64,000 nucleotides of DNA, taken from positions 300,527 to 364,526 of the forward strand of contig JAUIRK010000992.1 of the NCBI GenBank assembly GCA_030549495.1, written 5' to 3'. The position numbers and the translations under genes are program-made. This DNA is from Nectonema munidae (lineage: Eukaryota; Nematomorpha; Nectonematoida; Nectonematidae). A model generated the notes under the pieces. The model saw nothing but the letters and a program-made list of their open reading frames with translations. It was not told where the DNA came from and did not search any database. Below, in pieces: positions 24,168 through 37,689 of the stretch (positions are counted from its first letter, which is position 1; every line of letters begins with the position of its first letter).

Positions 24168-27100
24168 ATGGCCATTGTCTCTCGAGTATCCACAGGAGGC
24201 ACACCAAGCACAATGCACAGCGCACCGCCATTGCCTCTGTGCTTTCTTTGTGTGCTTGTAGTCATGTCACACCCACTCCTCTCTCCTACTCCCCCACCTA
24301 CATCTTCTCGCTCAAGGATGCGAGGTGAGCTGGGAACAGCGATGCAGAGAATAGGGACTCTAATGGGATTAGAGCTGTAAGGTTTGCTTGCATGCCCTTA
24401 TTTACATGTCAGCATTCGCTAAGCACTCAAACTTATCCTAGACCTTTTGCACGTTTCACCAAGTCCACATCTTTCTTGCGGCTGATGTTGTTGTTCTTGT
24501 TGTTGTGAATTCTTACATTCGTGTCTTCTTGCTTGATAGAGGAAGATTCAAACATTCTACAAATAAAGACATTTTTCGAGTTAGCATCCCATCTTGCTAT
24601 AAGTAAATTGCAAAGTCCTTTTATAGAAGAGGTAGAGCAGTCCTTACTAGTGATGTTATTCGCTGAAAATAAACAGATTATTGACTAATTCATATTAACC
24701 GAGACGTAATTTACCGATTAATACAACTCATAAAATCGTTAACAAATCATAATAACTTTACAACTATAGATACTTCTAAACGTCTGTAATACAATGTTTT
24801 GTGTAATTTTATCATTTTTTTTTTGAAATTGCATTGCATAACCTCATTTTCATGTTCTGATATTTGTAATTATGTTATAATTATTTTTACATCTTATGGA
24901 TATATCTATGGACTCAAAATTTGCCTCCAATTAACAGGTTAATCTATTGGTTAAAATATATATATTAGGTCATGGATTAACTGGTTAACAAAAACACTGT
25001 TAACTACCATCACTAGGGTTTCGAAGATCAAGATAATATAAATTTTCTAAAGAAAATCTTAATTAAAATTTTTTATTTTTAATAATATATAGTTATATAA
25101 TAAATATTCATTACTCTTTCAGTTCTTTATAATTTTATCTTTTCTAATTTAATTTATTAAAAATCAAAATTGAAGAGTTAGCCAAAAACTTCAAAAAATT
25201 TCATTGCATTTTTTTTATTTAGAGAAAAAATACACTACAAGTGATAAAAAATATTACAAGTGATAACAGTCAGCGATCAAACCAAACAGGTTATTGTTAC
25301 ACCTAACAATAATGTAGAACTCTAGTAAATCTATATTTATAACAAGAATTGAAAAATGATATGAAAAAATAGGAGAAAAAATCCTTATTAAATTTTGAAA
25401 AAATAAAAAAATAAAAGATAGGTAGAGTTAGTTGAATGATAGAATTAAAAAAAAACTCCAAAAGCATTTCATTTGAAAATCACAGTAAGTACAAGGCAAT
25501 ATCTAAGCACATGTTAACAAAGCATACAATTCAAAGTTAAAAAACACATGAATAATAAAAAAAAATCCGTATAAAGTATCTGTGGTAAGAAAAACATCGA
25601 ACAGAATAAGATAATTTATACAGTTTTAAAATGAGTTCTTTGTGTATAAAAATGTATCACATTTAACATTAGTTTTCGTGTGCCTCTATGAAAGTTGATT
25701 CTTTGAGAAATTTTTATTTGAATAAGGAACAATTGGTCTCCAAACTACTCCAAACCTCCGAAAAACTTTTAACGTGAAACCTCTTTTATTAAATGAAACC
25801 GCAAAAAGAGGATGGAAAAAAGTGAAAATTTCACTTGTCATTAAATATACTCCTCATCCTCGGATCATTTAAGTTTCAACATCCACATCCGAAATTTTCA
25901 AGCATTTTTCTTTTTCCTATATGCCACAAATTTTTTTTCGGAATTTTTGGATTTATACTTTATCCAAAATTTTTATAAGTACGTCTTCATATAACAGATA
26001 TACATTGACATCGTCTCTCTAAATTCTTAAGAATTATGAAACTTGCATTTGATTAGAATAGCCATAATGATTTTCGCATCTATAAAATATTAATTCTGAC
26101 ATTCTCTAGGATTAAAATTTTGATATGAGCATTCGCGGATACAAAAAATTTCACATCCGATACATCTCAAATTAAAATGTAAAATATATTTTCACAAATT
26201 TTGTCACAGCCTGTCATATTTGCCCGCTAGGCTGCGTGTATGTGTTCAATATAACGAGATTTCACTTGTACTTCCATAACAATTTTATCAAATAGGAAAA
26301 TTCTGAGTAAATAAATTCTAACTTTCTGTATGTACGCGTGTGTATGTGTAGCATATATATTTCCCCTTGATTAACAAATTTGTTACTAAAGAAAATGATT
26401 AGTTAACAAAGCTATTTATTTACAAAACCATATTTTGGCAATATATTTCACCACTGGGCGCAAATCGCATACCACGAATCTTACATCTTCTATATAGAAA
26501 AAGGAAGATAGCAACGCTTGTCAATGTAAAAATAGGTCTTTTGTCAGCTGGCATTATTAACAAATTTAGTGAACTATAGTAATTGTTTTCCTTTTTAGTA
26601 TTTTAGTTTTTTTATTGCTCGAGAAAGACTGTATTTAAAAAAAACATTTGTTAATCTAACGGAAGGTATTAAATATAGTTTACTATTGTTCAAGGCAATG
26701 CCCTAAATAATCTTAATAGTTATGCTTTAATAAAATAAATTCGGATTCATAGAATGTTTAATTCTAGCAGTGTGATTTATAAAGGAATATCGTTTAAAAA
26801 GATTTAGTATTTTTATTCTTACCTCTATTCAATTAAAATTTTATTCTTTAATTTAGTGAATTGACTTCAAAATAAATATTATTTACATTTGAAAATAGAT
26901 ACAAGTCTTAAATTTCATTTTGGGAAAGCTTCAACTTTACTTCTAGCTTTTAATAATTCTCTTAGTCATAAAAAATATATCAATTTTAATTTTTCAAAAG
27001 TTCAAACAAATCAAAAAATATTGTCAAATTCCTTGTTATCTTTCTTTCACTCCAATTTATCAGTGTAAGATCAAAATGGTGATTGAAAATGCTTGTCAAA

Positions 27101-30100
27101 TTTGACTCGAAGAGCTTAAATATTCGTCCCGAAAAATAATAATTTTACTTTTTTCCTACAATGATGACAAGCTCTGTCACATTCTTCAAAAAATATTAAA
27201 ATATTTCACCATTTTCACAATATCTCAATTATATATTTATGTGTTTCAAATTCTTAGCTTTTGTTCTTACGTGTCAAAGAGAGAAACATGATTTTATTTG
27301 ACATTTGTGTAGTTTCAAGTAGAGAATTACTACTTTTCAATTAAATTGTCGTAAGAAGGAGAATTCTGCAAAAATAATGAAAAAATGCTAAATACTTAGA
27401 GAATTTACAGTTACAAAAATTTGTTAACAATGTTAAATATCATCAAGAACTTAGAAAATCTTTGAAACTTTGCAAAATGCGTGCGGTGATACAAAAAAAT
27501 GCTTAAAAATCAGTAGACATCAAAATGTTTTGAAAATTTTATATAAATGCTAAAAATTTTCCTACTTTTAAAAATGAAAAATAGTATATAGATCAGAAAA
27601 GATTATAGATTTAGGAAAAGATGGTGAAAACATAAATATTTTTTCAATGCTTTACAACATATTTTTTTGCGAATTGGTAAAAATTTTGCCAAATTTGAGG
27701 GATTTCCGAAAGAAAACACAAAAATTCTCACACTGATTTTGCAATTCTCATACATATATAAAGTAAGTTTCAGAACTGGTAGGCTGCAATTTAAATCAAT
27801 AAATTGAACACAAGATTTTCTTTAGCAAGATTTTCTATTTTTGGGGTTGAACATCAAGATTCAAGACGAAAAACATAAGGAAACCAAAATATTAGAATTT
27901 TTTTCCCTTTGATATTGTGATTTGAAATGATTATGATAAATATTTTGAAAATTTTCAGCAGAATCCTTCATTTCCAATCCCTTTTCCAGGCATAAATTGA
28001 ATTTACAATAACATTGAAGGCATGGAAATCTGATTCAATGAACGTATTATTGTCTGAATTTATAGTCCTTTGAATTAATTTGAATTCGAGAGCAAACAAG
28101 CTTATGAATAACGAACTAAGTAGAAAAAGGGAAAACAAAGAAAAAGGTATTTATTTATCAACAATCATTTACTAAACATAAATAGAGGAACACTAATTAA
28201 CTAATGAAATGAATTCATTGAAAGTAAATATTTTTAACAATTTGCTTTTATGTATGTGCTTTTTAACAGGATAGCAACAAATGTGGTGCTGCATCTTTAT
28301 CAATTTAGCATAGCATAGCATAACACATTTATTTAAGCCAGATATAGGTCAATGCCTTTAAAATTTGCATCCTAAAACTATTAAGGAATGAAATACAATC
28401 TTCTAGACTGCCAAAATATATCAAGCTTGTTCTTGAAATCATTGACTGTGATAGAATTAACTACTTCTCCCGGAAAAGAATTTCAATCATCCAATGCTCT
28501 TTGTGTTAAAGTAAGTAATATTTAAATTTATAACGATGTAATCTGGAAATTCTTGTTGAGAACTCAGATAAATTTGGTAACGAATTTGTAGCAAATTTAA
28601 AAGAAGACTTTACATGGAGATTTTTAATTAAGATATACTTATTGATAATACTGTTTTGTAAAATCATTTGTTAATATTAGTTAATATTTAAATTTTTCAT
28701 AAAGATTAGGATCCAAAGTAAAAGTAATGTGATTATTCCATATTTTTTCAACGTTTTCTTCCTTCTGCTCTTCTATTTCTTCATTTGAGAATAATATTTT
28801 CTCTTTCAAAGTTCTGTCTTCACTTCTAAAAAGAACAAATCATATCCAAAAAGCCTTATACAAAAATCTGGCTTTTAAGCCATTTATGTAATAACTAGTA
28901 AGTGTATATTAGATAGTTTGTTAATTAATAACAAGTTGAGAACCGGAATTTTTAAGACAATATGGAATTTTATATTCTTAAACATTTTATATACTTGACA
29001 GCGATGTCACACTGGTCCTCAAAGGGTTAGATAGGTCATTATATAGATTGTTTGGAGTTTTTAACGTAGCTAGTAGTTTAGTCAAATTTTTTCGCTTTTT
29101 TATAATTCTTCAGCATTAGTTCACAAAATGGCGTGTGTTACTATTTTTGAATATTATTATAATTTTTGGCTTATTCGTTTGTGTGGTGTTTGGATTTATT
29201 TCCACGGTCTTTAGGATTCTTAGGTGATATTTGCGTCAAGATCTCTTGCATCCTTTTTGCCATTTTTATTGTGATTGGATTTGCTTGCTTCTTTGCTTAG
29301 ATTTTAAAAACATTTACTAGTTTTTCTAATCATTGTTTTACATTTTAGATTCGCTACTGTTTACTTCTAAGCGTCCATCATTTGTAAAACAATATCGTAA
29401 AAATAAATGAATAAGCATCACAATTTTGATTAACTATAGTTTTTTAGTGCTCGTCAAATTCACACAATCAATCATTAGCATATTCGATTAGATAGAATAA
29501 TACAGCCTTCAATTACAGCTTATCTTGCAGATTGAAATCTCATCGCATGCAACCAATGAAATCGCTCTGCCCACATTTCCATTCTTTTGGTGTGGGAGTA
29601 GTGGTGGGTTTAGTTCGCAAAGGTAGGCAGGCAGGCTCGCTCATCAGCAAAGCCATGCAGCATACTCACACCTTCCCTCCCACTCCTTCATTGTCAAGCA
29701 ACTTCAACGTCACAGATAAGTGTGTCTAAGCCTGTGCCTCTCTGTTTGTTTGTTTACAGCGCATTTGATGTGTTTATGTGCAAATCTCTGTAGCGCTCAC
29801 AATACGCAAAGGCCTTCTCTCCTCCACAACCTACCCCAAGACTGCTAGTGTGTTTGTATCTGCGAATTTGGATGAAGAACTTTGGCTTTTGCTTGTGCCT
29901 CTATTGCTCGGTGATGGTGTATGCGTTTGCGATAGATAACATTTTTTTCGCTATCAAAACTACAGAACACAACCACGACACCAGACTCAAACTTCTAATG
30001 CAAACTTGGATAAGATGGATAAGAAATGAAGTAATTTACGTTTCTATAACTTTAACCCCAAATTTTTAATCAAAGCAAAATAATGATATTTCTCACACTA

Positions 30101-33100
30101 TCTTCAATCAGTGAAAACTAATTTGTAGATTATCTTAGAATTTAAAATTTGTTAACAACCATATATCGTGGACAAACTTAGAAACTCTAGCCAATTATAA
30201 CTGATTCTTGCAAATCTGAAATAGCAACATAGTCATAATGATTAAACTCTCATTTTATCTTCATAGTGAAGTACCCTGTCATAAGAATGTTGAAAGTACC
30301 TACTTTAATGTCGTTAATTGATAAATTCTTTCTCAATTAATTGAAATAATTCTCACTATATAGCGAATACCACCCCATCAATAAATGTGATTTTTCCTCG
30401 TAGTCGATATGCCATTCCTATATTAAACCTTGCTATTAAAACATGTTAAATGTATTTCTGCTAAAACTTAAATGATTTTATAAATTTTCTGGGCATTCTC
30501 ACGCCCTCTAGGTAACTTTTAAGGATCCATCTATGTGACCTCCAGTTCACAATGCCTGATTTAATGTAAAAGATTTTCCCAAAATACATGTTATTTAACT
30601 ATTTTCAGTTAGTAAAATATAGAAGCAAGTAAAATAATCTTTCATTTTCTACTTTAATACAAATAAAGTTTAAGTTAGTTAGTGAGCTAGTTAGTTTTTT
30701 GGGTTAGTTAGTGCATTAAATTGAACATTTTAAATCAAGAGGAAGGAAGATAGAATAATAAAGTTTTTTATTTTTTATAATAAAAATTATTTAATGAAAT
30801 TTTTATTTAACTTTTTATAATAAAAATGGGTAGTGGGAGAGATAACCTATAAATACCCCATTTTGGCCTAGAATATTCAATATTATATTTGCTTGCGTGT
30901 AATGATTAAATTGATTTAACTTGATTCAGTGGTCTAGCGAATACAGCGTATGTAGTGCACTCCCCGGACGGCTGATTGCAAGCAGATTTGACCGATGTTA
31001 TAAAATTGGGCCCGTGCCTTGAAACGGCCCCTGCATGTGGGCCTTTTTCTGTGTTATATATATGAGGTACAAAATATTACAAAATGAAAAGTGAGATAAT
31101 CTTTCTCATAATATTAATTTATAATGCATGATGAATTTAGTAAATTATATTATCGTTATGTCACCTCCCTTAGCAATGGCGAATTTTTTCACTTTTCTAA
31201 GCTTCAAATTTCAAAAAAGAAATGTTATCTAAAATAACATGGAAAAATTAATATTTACAGACAGCCTACCAAAATCTATAAATTTATGTTCTAAAATTTA
31301 GTTTTTTATAACTTGAGGACTTAGAAAGTTTTTGAAAGGGGTTTTTAAAAATTAATAAACTAAATTTTTAGAACTATATCTCAAAAATTACATTTATTTA
31401 ATTTTTTAATTAAATTAGTTTGATTGTGTTTTTTTATATGAAACATAAACACAGATAAATTTTACTATGCAGAGTAGGGTTCCCGCTATCAGATTTCTAA
31501 TTGGACCACACAATTCCTAGCACCGGCCTTTAGTCCCCACCGTCTTTTTCCTTAGGTGCTCCACATTTTTTTCTCTTAAAATTCAAAGCTAATATGAAAC
31601 TATCTGAATTGATGAAGTTTTGAATTTTTTTTCGCAAAAATCCTACAGATTTTAAATTTTTTATTTTGTTTACTTTTAATTTTCTAACATATTAAATATT
31701 TTTTTTTTGAAAAAATGTGCCCTTTTGTGCCACCCTCTTTTTTTTATTTTTTGAAAGTTTTATCGTTTAAATTATGAAATACTTTCAGAAAAAAGTATAA
31801 TCTTTGTTAAACTTTTAGATTTTTGTGTTCACTGATGCTGAAGATGAATCAATTTCACGCAACTTTGGTAAGAAATTTAACTTTTCAAAAAATCACTACA
31901 TAAGGAATTTAAAATGAATGAACACACACAAGGGAAGTGTAGAATACTAATTTTTAACTAATTAAAAAAAAGTTAACAAATACTTCTAGACAAAGAGGTC
32001 TGAACATGACAAACAATTTGGTATCCCTTAACTTCATTATATGCCACTGTTGCACATAAGCAATGTTCAGTAAGATCCTTTGCGTGAAGACTTCCATATA
32101 GAATTTTCTATTTATTCAAGAGATTGCACGTATAGTCAAAAGTATCAGGTGTTGATTTCTTTGAGAAGGCATACTTTGACACACTTGTGTCGAACTAAGA
32201 GCAAAGAAAGCTCGATTAGTTTTAGTATAAAAGAAAGCGTATTCCCAACTTCAATATGTTTTGATTGGTGATCGAAATTTTGCTCTTTCTACACCACAAG
32301 CTCTTACACGGCCTTTTATTCGTTTATTTTATTTTTAAAAAGTAACCAACACTATTTAAAATGTTTTTAGAAATATGTTTTTTGCATTAATAAGGTGTTT
32401 TCATTTTGATTCAATATGTCTTATTCTTAACATGTTTGGTTTGGGATTTTTTTTATCACACATCATTTTACATTGTCTGCAGCATCATAAGGCATACGAT
32501 GGGAATAAAATTCTGCAACCTCACGGGTTAATTTTAATTGATAACAATGTTCTAGCATTAACAATAGAAAAGGAATGCTAGACCATTTGACTTATATTTT
32601 AGAAAAAGATCACTTTGTCAACACCAAATGCCCAAAATCGCACGATAGGAAAGGCTTGTGCTGTAAAATGAACGCCGAACTGCAAGCTTTTTTCGCGTTT
32701 TCAAACTTTTCATGGTTTTGCCACTTCGATGATGACAACTTTGTGAGTGTGAATAATTTGAGGAAGCAACTCGCAACCTACAACCCCAATCAACCATGGT
32801 ACTTGGGAAAATCGAGTATTGATGGAGAAATAAAGATCTACAATGATCACCCTAAAACGACTCCAAATTTAAAGGTACTCTTATGACAATTAAAGCATAA
32901 ACAGTAACAAAAAAGAATATAAGTTTAAGCTTCAATGAAGTCAGCAGTGTTTAACAATCTTTTGGAAAGTTTCAATGTAAATACAAAATATTTTTGGAAA
33001 CATAAATCAAAGGATAAGTTCAAAGATTATTCTTCTTTTGAAAATAATTTTAAATATCAATTTTCTCCCATTCCTATTTTTATAATGAAAATTGTCATTC

Positions 33101-33984
33101 AAAAAATTGTACCTATATACAACATGAATATTAAGAACATATGTATACTATACATGCACAATAACGTGTCCGAGGGAATTCCTGCCTACCCGAAGTCACT
33201 TTTCGATGAAATACTTCTTTTCATCAGGGAAACTTTGTGATCCTCAAATATGATGCACTTCTGACCGGCTTACATTTTAAACATTACTTTAAATTTTTTG
33301 AAACAAATTTTATACTGGTTTAACTATTTAAACTTTAAACAGATAAATCTATAAATGTAACTATCATTTCTATATTGGTTTAAATATTTATACGCATTAA
33401 CATCTAGCATTCCAGAAATAGGTCTTTATCATTGGACGCTGCGTTTAAAGTTGTGGTCCTTATCATCATTGCGCAATCCTTACTTCTAAATTGCTATTAA
33501 AAGTGACAAAATATATAAAAACTAATCAATATACTGAAATTGGATTTTCAAAATGGAGTGTTATCTTTCCTGCCTTTCTTTCCATTTTTGATATTCATGG
33601 AAATTTAGGGTTGCATTTATGGACATTGTGAACTATCCTACATGCTTGCAGGCATTGATTGTATTCCATTTATTTCTGTTTCATAGCCAACTTAATTTTT
33701 ATTTATCGTATAGTACCAAAGAGTTGTTTATATTTAGAGGTATTTTGAAAGAGTTGATTTGTATTCTTGTTTCATAAGTTTGGGATAGTAATTTGATTTA
33801 ATCTTTTTGAAAATAATTTAGAGCAAAGAAATATCTTTCAAGTTTGCGACTGGTGGAGCAGGCTATTGCCTCAGCTTGAAAAGTATGCAAATGCTGAAGA
33901 AGTTAATCACGAAAAAGCTTTTCTTCACAACCCTCTGTCAACAAATCAAACTTCCTGACGACGTCACTATTGGTTACGTCATGG
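24168..33984 (+). CDS. fng: Fringe beta-1,3-N-acetylglucosaminyltransferase (GT31), partial 3' end
   Basis: Five exons join with matching phases: 24168-24324, 29936-30030, 31819-31867, 32603-32874 and 33822-33984 (about 245 residues, ending in phase 1). Fringe adds GlcNAc to O-fucose on Notch EGF repeats in the Golgi. Exon 1 starts at an ATG in strong context (aacaATGG) and encodes a hydrophobic signal-anchor (residues 21-34) and a short Pro/Ser stem. Exon 2 has NIFFAIKTTEHNHDTRLK and TWIRW, and exon 3 FVFTDAEDE, all typical Fringe blocks. Exon 4 has KCPKSHDRKGLCCKM, the metal-binding HFDDDN and WYLGK. Exon 5 has FATGGAGYCLS and PDDVTIGY, with the catalytic Asp region. Similarity is highest to insect Fringe. 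Exon 1 is assigned by phase, hydrophobicity and position, so less surely. The C-terminal about 90 residues are missing; see 34672. Confidence 0.88.
24647..25016. mobile_element. MITE in fringe intron 1, CTAGTGATG ends
   Basis: It begins CTAGTGATGTTATTCG and ends CTACCATCACTAG. The same terminal motif bounds 3665-4095. About 370 bp, non-coding, with internal GGTTAA/TTAACC motifs. Confidence 0.6.
25017..28299. other. Fringe intron 1, AT-rich
   Basis: No exon or RNA gene recognised. Many poly-A and poly-T stretches. Confidence 0.4.
28300..28625 (-). mobile_element. LINE 3' end with TATGC tail
   Basis: On the minus strand a frame reads WNSFPGEVVNS then FKNKLDIFW, the conserved last block of CR1/Jockey-type LINE polymerases. 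Upstream of it RLHRYKFKYYLL lies in another frame, so at least one frameshift exists. The element ends at 28305-28325 with tandem TATGC units (CATAG on the + strand), the kind of simple tail LINEs leave. Heavily 5' truncated; sits in fringe intron 1. Confidence 0.6.
28626..29531. other. Fringe intron 1, continued
   Basis: 29003-29026 (ACTGGTCCTCAAAGGGTTA) resembles the right end of the TTAA MITE family. Nothing else is seen. Confidence 0.35.
29532..29935 (+). other. G+C-richer patch just before fringe exon 2
   Basis: Composition changes sharply from its surroundings, as at exon 1. It holds an open frame at 29532-29729 and ends in the acceptor of exon 2 (gcgatag at 29929-29935). It could be an alternative first exon, a regulatory patch, or part of the primary transcript; no domain is visible. 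Confidence 0.3.
30031..31818. other. Fringe intron 2
   Basis: At 30927 CAGTGGTCTAGCGAATAC looks like a hAT-type end, followed by a short G+C-richer block to about 31050; the other end was not found. TTAGTTAG units recur at 30670-30710. Confidence 0.35.
31868..32602. other. Fringe intron 3
   Basis: No element or exon recognised; it contains unassigned short frames. Confidence 0.4.
32875..33821. other. Fringe intron 4
   Basis: No element or exon recognised. Confidence 0.4.
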
Positions 33985-34289
33985 GTGAGAAATTTTAACG
34001 CTTTTATAAGTTTCAAAACAAAATGAATAGATAAATTTACTCAAGTACTGACGGATAAATCTTGATCGTAGTATGTAGTAGGGTATAGTAGTAGTATTTG
34101 ATGCACTTGACATAGAGCCTAGGCCTAATACAAGCTATTTAAAAATAATCGAAAATATTGAATTTTTGCTAATCTAATCAAGTATGATTTATCATTATTA
34201 ACAGAATTTGATTGGTGTTATGGCTATTATGTCCTGTCAAATTTTGGAACAGTTCATAAAGTCGCTCAAGCTCAACTCAATATATATAT

Positions 34290-34470
34290 ATATAACGTTA
34301 GGAAGTCAAAAAATGATGTCCTAATATTCTCAGTGAGGTTTTGCGAACAGTACAAATAAAATGTGGGAAAGATGGCTGCACTGCACATTTCTCCCCACGC
34401 TCTTTTATCTAAGATCTGTTTTATCGCACTTAGAAAGCATCTCCCCCTCTTTGCCACACCTGAACACAAA
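34290..34470 (-). mobile_element. Possible hAT-type end
   Basis: Minus-strand sequence starting CAGGTGTGGCAAAGAGGGGG resembles CAGGGGTGGCAAA hAT ends. Only one end is recognised. Confidence 0.3.
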
Positions 34471-34671
34471 GTCGTAAAATTTTATTACTAATTACTCGAG
34501 TCACCATCGCAACACAACTTTCTTCCTCTTCTTCATCATTCTTCTTCTTCCACATCATTAAAGACAAGATCTTTTAATTTCCCCTTCACGTATACATTAC
34601 ATAGAGAGAAGTGGCGTCCTCTTGATGAACACATAATAATACTGATAGAAATAAAAATAAAATATGCGCAT

Positions 34672-34945
34672 TGCGCAGCCTGTGGACATCTTCATTTCAC
34701 ATTTAGAAGTGCTGGTAAACGCTGTTAATACTCTGGAATTGAGACACTCGAATATCCTTTACACAAAGCATATGCTTTGGAGAGGGAGCACTGATGAATT
34801 TATTTATCGCATTGTCAGGAGAACAAATTTTACGAACACTTTCAAGATGTTCGAGGTTTTGCCTGTCAAAACATTCATCAATTCCAAGATTTTTTTGAGT
34901 GTGCTCTTTTGTGAAAATTGCAATTATGCCATTACTTTATGCTAA
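34672..34945 (+). CDS. Candidate C-terminal exon of fringe
   Basis: After the acceptor gcgcag (34673-34678) the frame reads PVDIFISHLEVL, close to the Fringe block VDNFHSHLEPM, and continues with a V-N-T-L-E-L and L-Y pattern like the following family sequence, to a stop at 34943-34945. If the acceptor is right the exon starts in phase 0 at 34679, while the preceding known exon ends in phase 1. A small exon encoding the intervening dozen residues must therefore lie between 33985 and 34660; I did not find it. Similarity drops after about residue 35. It may instead be a chance frame. Confidence 0.35.
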
Positions 34946-37689
34946 TTCAGATGTGCTCTATGAGAAAGGATAGAAAATGATAATTTTTTTCAATCCCTCA
35001 TCTAAATACACCATTTTTCACTTGCATATTTTAGTCGAGCTTCCTTCATTATCTCACAAAGAAAAATAGAATATAAGAAATGGATAATATGTCTTCATAA
35101 AATGAACAAGAAAGATTTGGTAACAAATCAAAGGTCCACGAAATATCAAAGCAAACATTAACACCTCACTCGGGCAAATTAAAAGTAAAATAGTTCAAAT
35201 GATGAAGCCAATGGAGACTTTCAAAGGATATTCCTGAGTAAAAAAACTTGAAAATAATTTTGATTTAATTTTAAATAAGAGATTTCAAAAAATACAAATT
35301 AAAAAAATAAAATTAGATAACAAAGCATGCTTGCAGAAATAGTAAATTATACTTTTAAAGTTGTTAGCATTAGTATTGGAAGATAAAGCAATGCTTGTCC
35401 AAAAACTCATACTCAATTATTACACTTCACTAATTTTAAACATCATCCAAAAATTATTTTAATTCAACTAATATATTTCAAAAAAATTCAACTAATATAT
35501 TAAAAAAAAAACCAGAAGAATTTGAGAAAAATAACAAAACCAAATTTTTAAGTATTAATATAAAATTTAGCATGTTATAAAAAAGAAACTTTTTGAAATA
35601 TATGAAGGTATATCAGCAGATTTAATCATACTTTTTTTCTATCAACTAGATTATTTACTTGTCAACACAAAGAATGACACCTTACTAGAGTTTAATATCA
35701 CAGTATGCAAGTCATTTTTATATCTATCAAACATATAATATATCATGAGTATTGATAGGAATAACAAGAATATTTGGAAAGATATATTCAACACAACTCC
35801 ATTAACTTCGTTATACTCTCAACTAAAAACAACATTAGATCGTTTCAATACTACTGAGAGAATATAAAAGTACATATTTTGACTAAAAGTCGTATCATGT
35901 TTTCCAACACAAAACATAAATCTTTACCTTATATATGTATAGACATTTTCATGCTTAAGTAGAAGATTTAGTTATAAAAATTATGTTTACATTACAAAAA
36001 TAGTGCTCAAATGTAAGCAAAATGTTTTTTTGGAAAAAATATGAGTTTACAGAAATGGTATAAATGATGAACAAATAAAATAAAAGATATGTTAATTAGC
36101 ATTTTAGTCTCTCGAAACATAAATGTGTACAGAACGTTTACTCAGATCAAACCAGAGTTTATTTGTTTGTGTAGAAAAATTAAAAAAATGTTTTATTTTG
36201 TGCAAAGGTAATGATTTTTAACTCGAGAAAAATTTTTTTAATTCAGAACATTTGTTGAAGATAAAGTTGAGGGAAGTTTCAAAGTTTCACTCTCACTTGG
36301 AAAATTTAAAGTCAATCTCCAATGAAAATTTTTCAGACCAATTATCCTACAGTTACTCTCCTAACAACTACATCAACATTCAAAACAAATTTCTAAGAGA
36401 CAAAACAAAGTAATTAATAATAATCATTAATTAATTAAACAACTCTAGCATTCTTTTAATTTTTAGTGTTAAAAAAACTTTAAATTTATCTAAAAATAAA
36501 ACATTAGATCTATTCATTCAATTTTACGATCGCCATACATCCAGCATGGATTTATCAACTACTCACATTTTATCACCATAACAAATCTCCTCACATCAGA
36601 TAATAAGACCTTGTGATATTGAAATATAGATAGTTCTCTTACAAGACCTTGAGTTAGAATAACTACTGGACTAATTTTTAGCTAATTTCAATACAGCATC
36701 GATGTTAAAGGCTGTCATAAGACATTCCAAGTATCGTCTTTCTTTAATTTGACTGAAAAAATGTAGTAGCTGCTACTATATATATAAAGTGATAGCCAGT
36801 ACTAAGAGTAATTTTACTACTTAATATAATAAAATTAATTATATAATAGTACATTTACCACATTTGTTTACTGCCTCAAAAAGCTTTATAATGCCTAAAA
36901 TAGTAAATCCTAAGTTTTTTATTAATTTTTTTAAAGAAATAAATTGTTTATTACACTACTTTAACGCTTCGATTGGTTAATCTGGTTAATTTCTATAATC
37001 TTTTAAGTAGTTTCTTTGAACAAATAAATATCAATTATATTACTACTTTGAACGCTTTTTTTATGTCATATTACCCAAAAAGACAAAATGATCTTTGGAT
37101 AAAAAAGTTTTAGATATGGATTTCAGATGAAGAATCATTGAGCATAAAAGTAAAAACTTTAATTGACAGAAGCTTCAGCTCTTTAATAAAGGTACTTTTG
37201 AATAAAAAACCAAATTTCTAATTTTTAATTTTTTTTTAAATAAAAGAGATTAAATATATAATTAAATTTTAATTAATTAAGATTTTTTTGAAAATACTAT
37301 TTAAAAATTTTTATTTACAATTTATTTCCTATTTTTGGTATTAATTTATAAATTGCAAATCAATATTTTACTATTCTTCAAATAATAATTATTATATACT
37401 TATAACTTTTTTAGATAGTAAATAATGGAACTTTAAATTTAGTTAAAATAAACCAACTACTACCTATATTTTTCAGTGTAACAATGAATGTTTACAATAA
37501 ATCAACGTAAACACAGTTAAGAGAAAGACGGTGAAAGCTTAGAAGGTAGAAGCAGTCATGTTAATTTAAAAATTTTGCAAATTCTAATGTGCATGAAAAT
37601 TTTGTTTTGAGAATGCCATAGGTATCAAACAATACCAAAATCAAAACTGATTTTGTTCATGAAAGACTAGATAGTGTTTCCAAAATACG
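34946..37689. other. AT-rich stretch, nothing recognised
   Basis: Very low G+C, no long frame and no repeat end. Confidence 0.4.
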
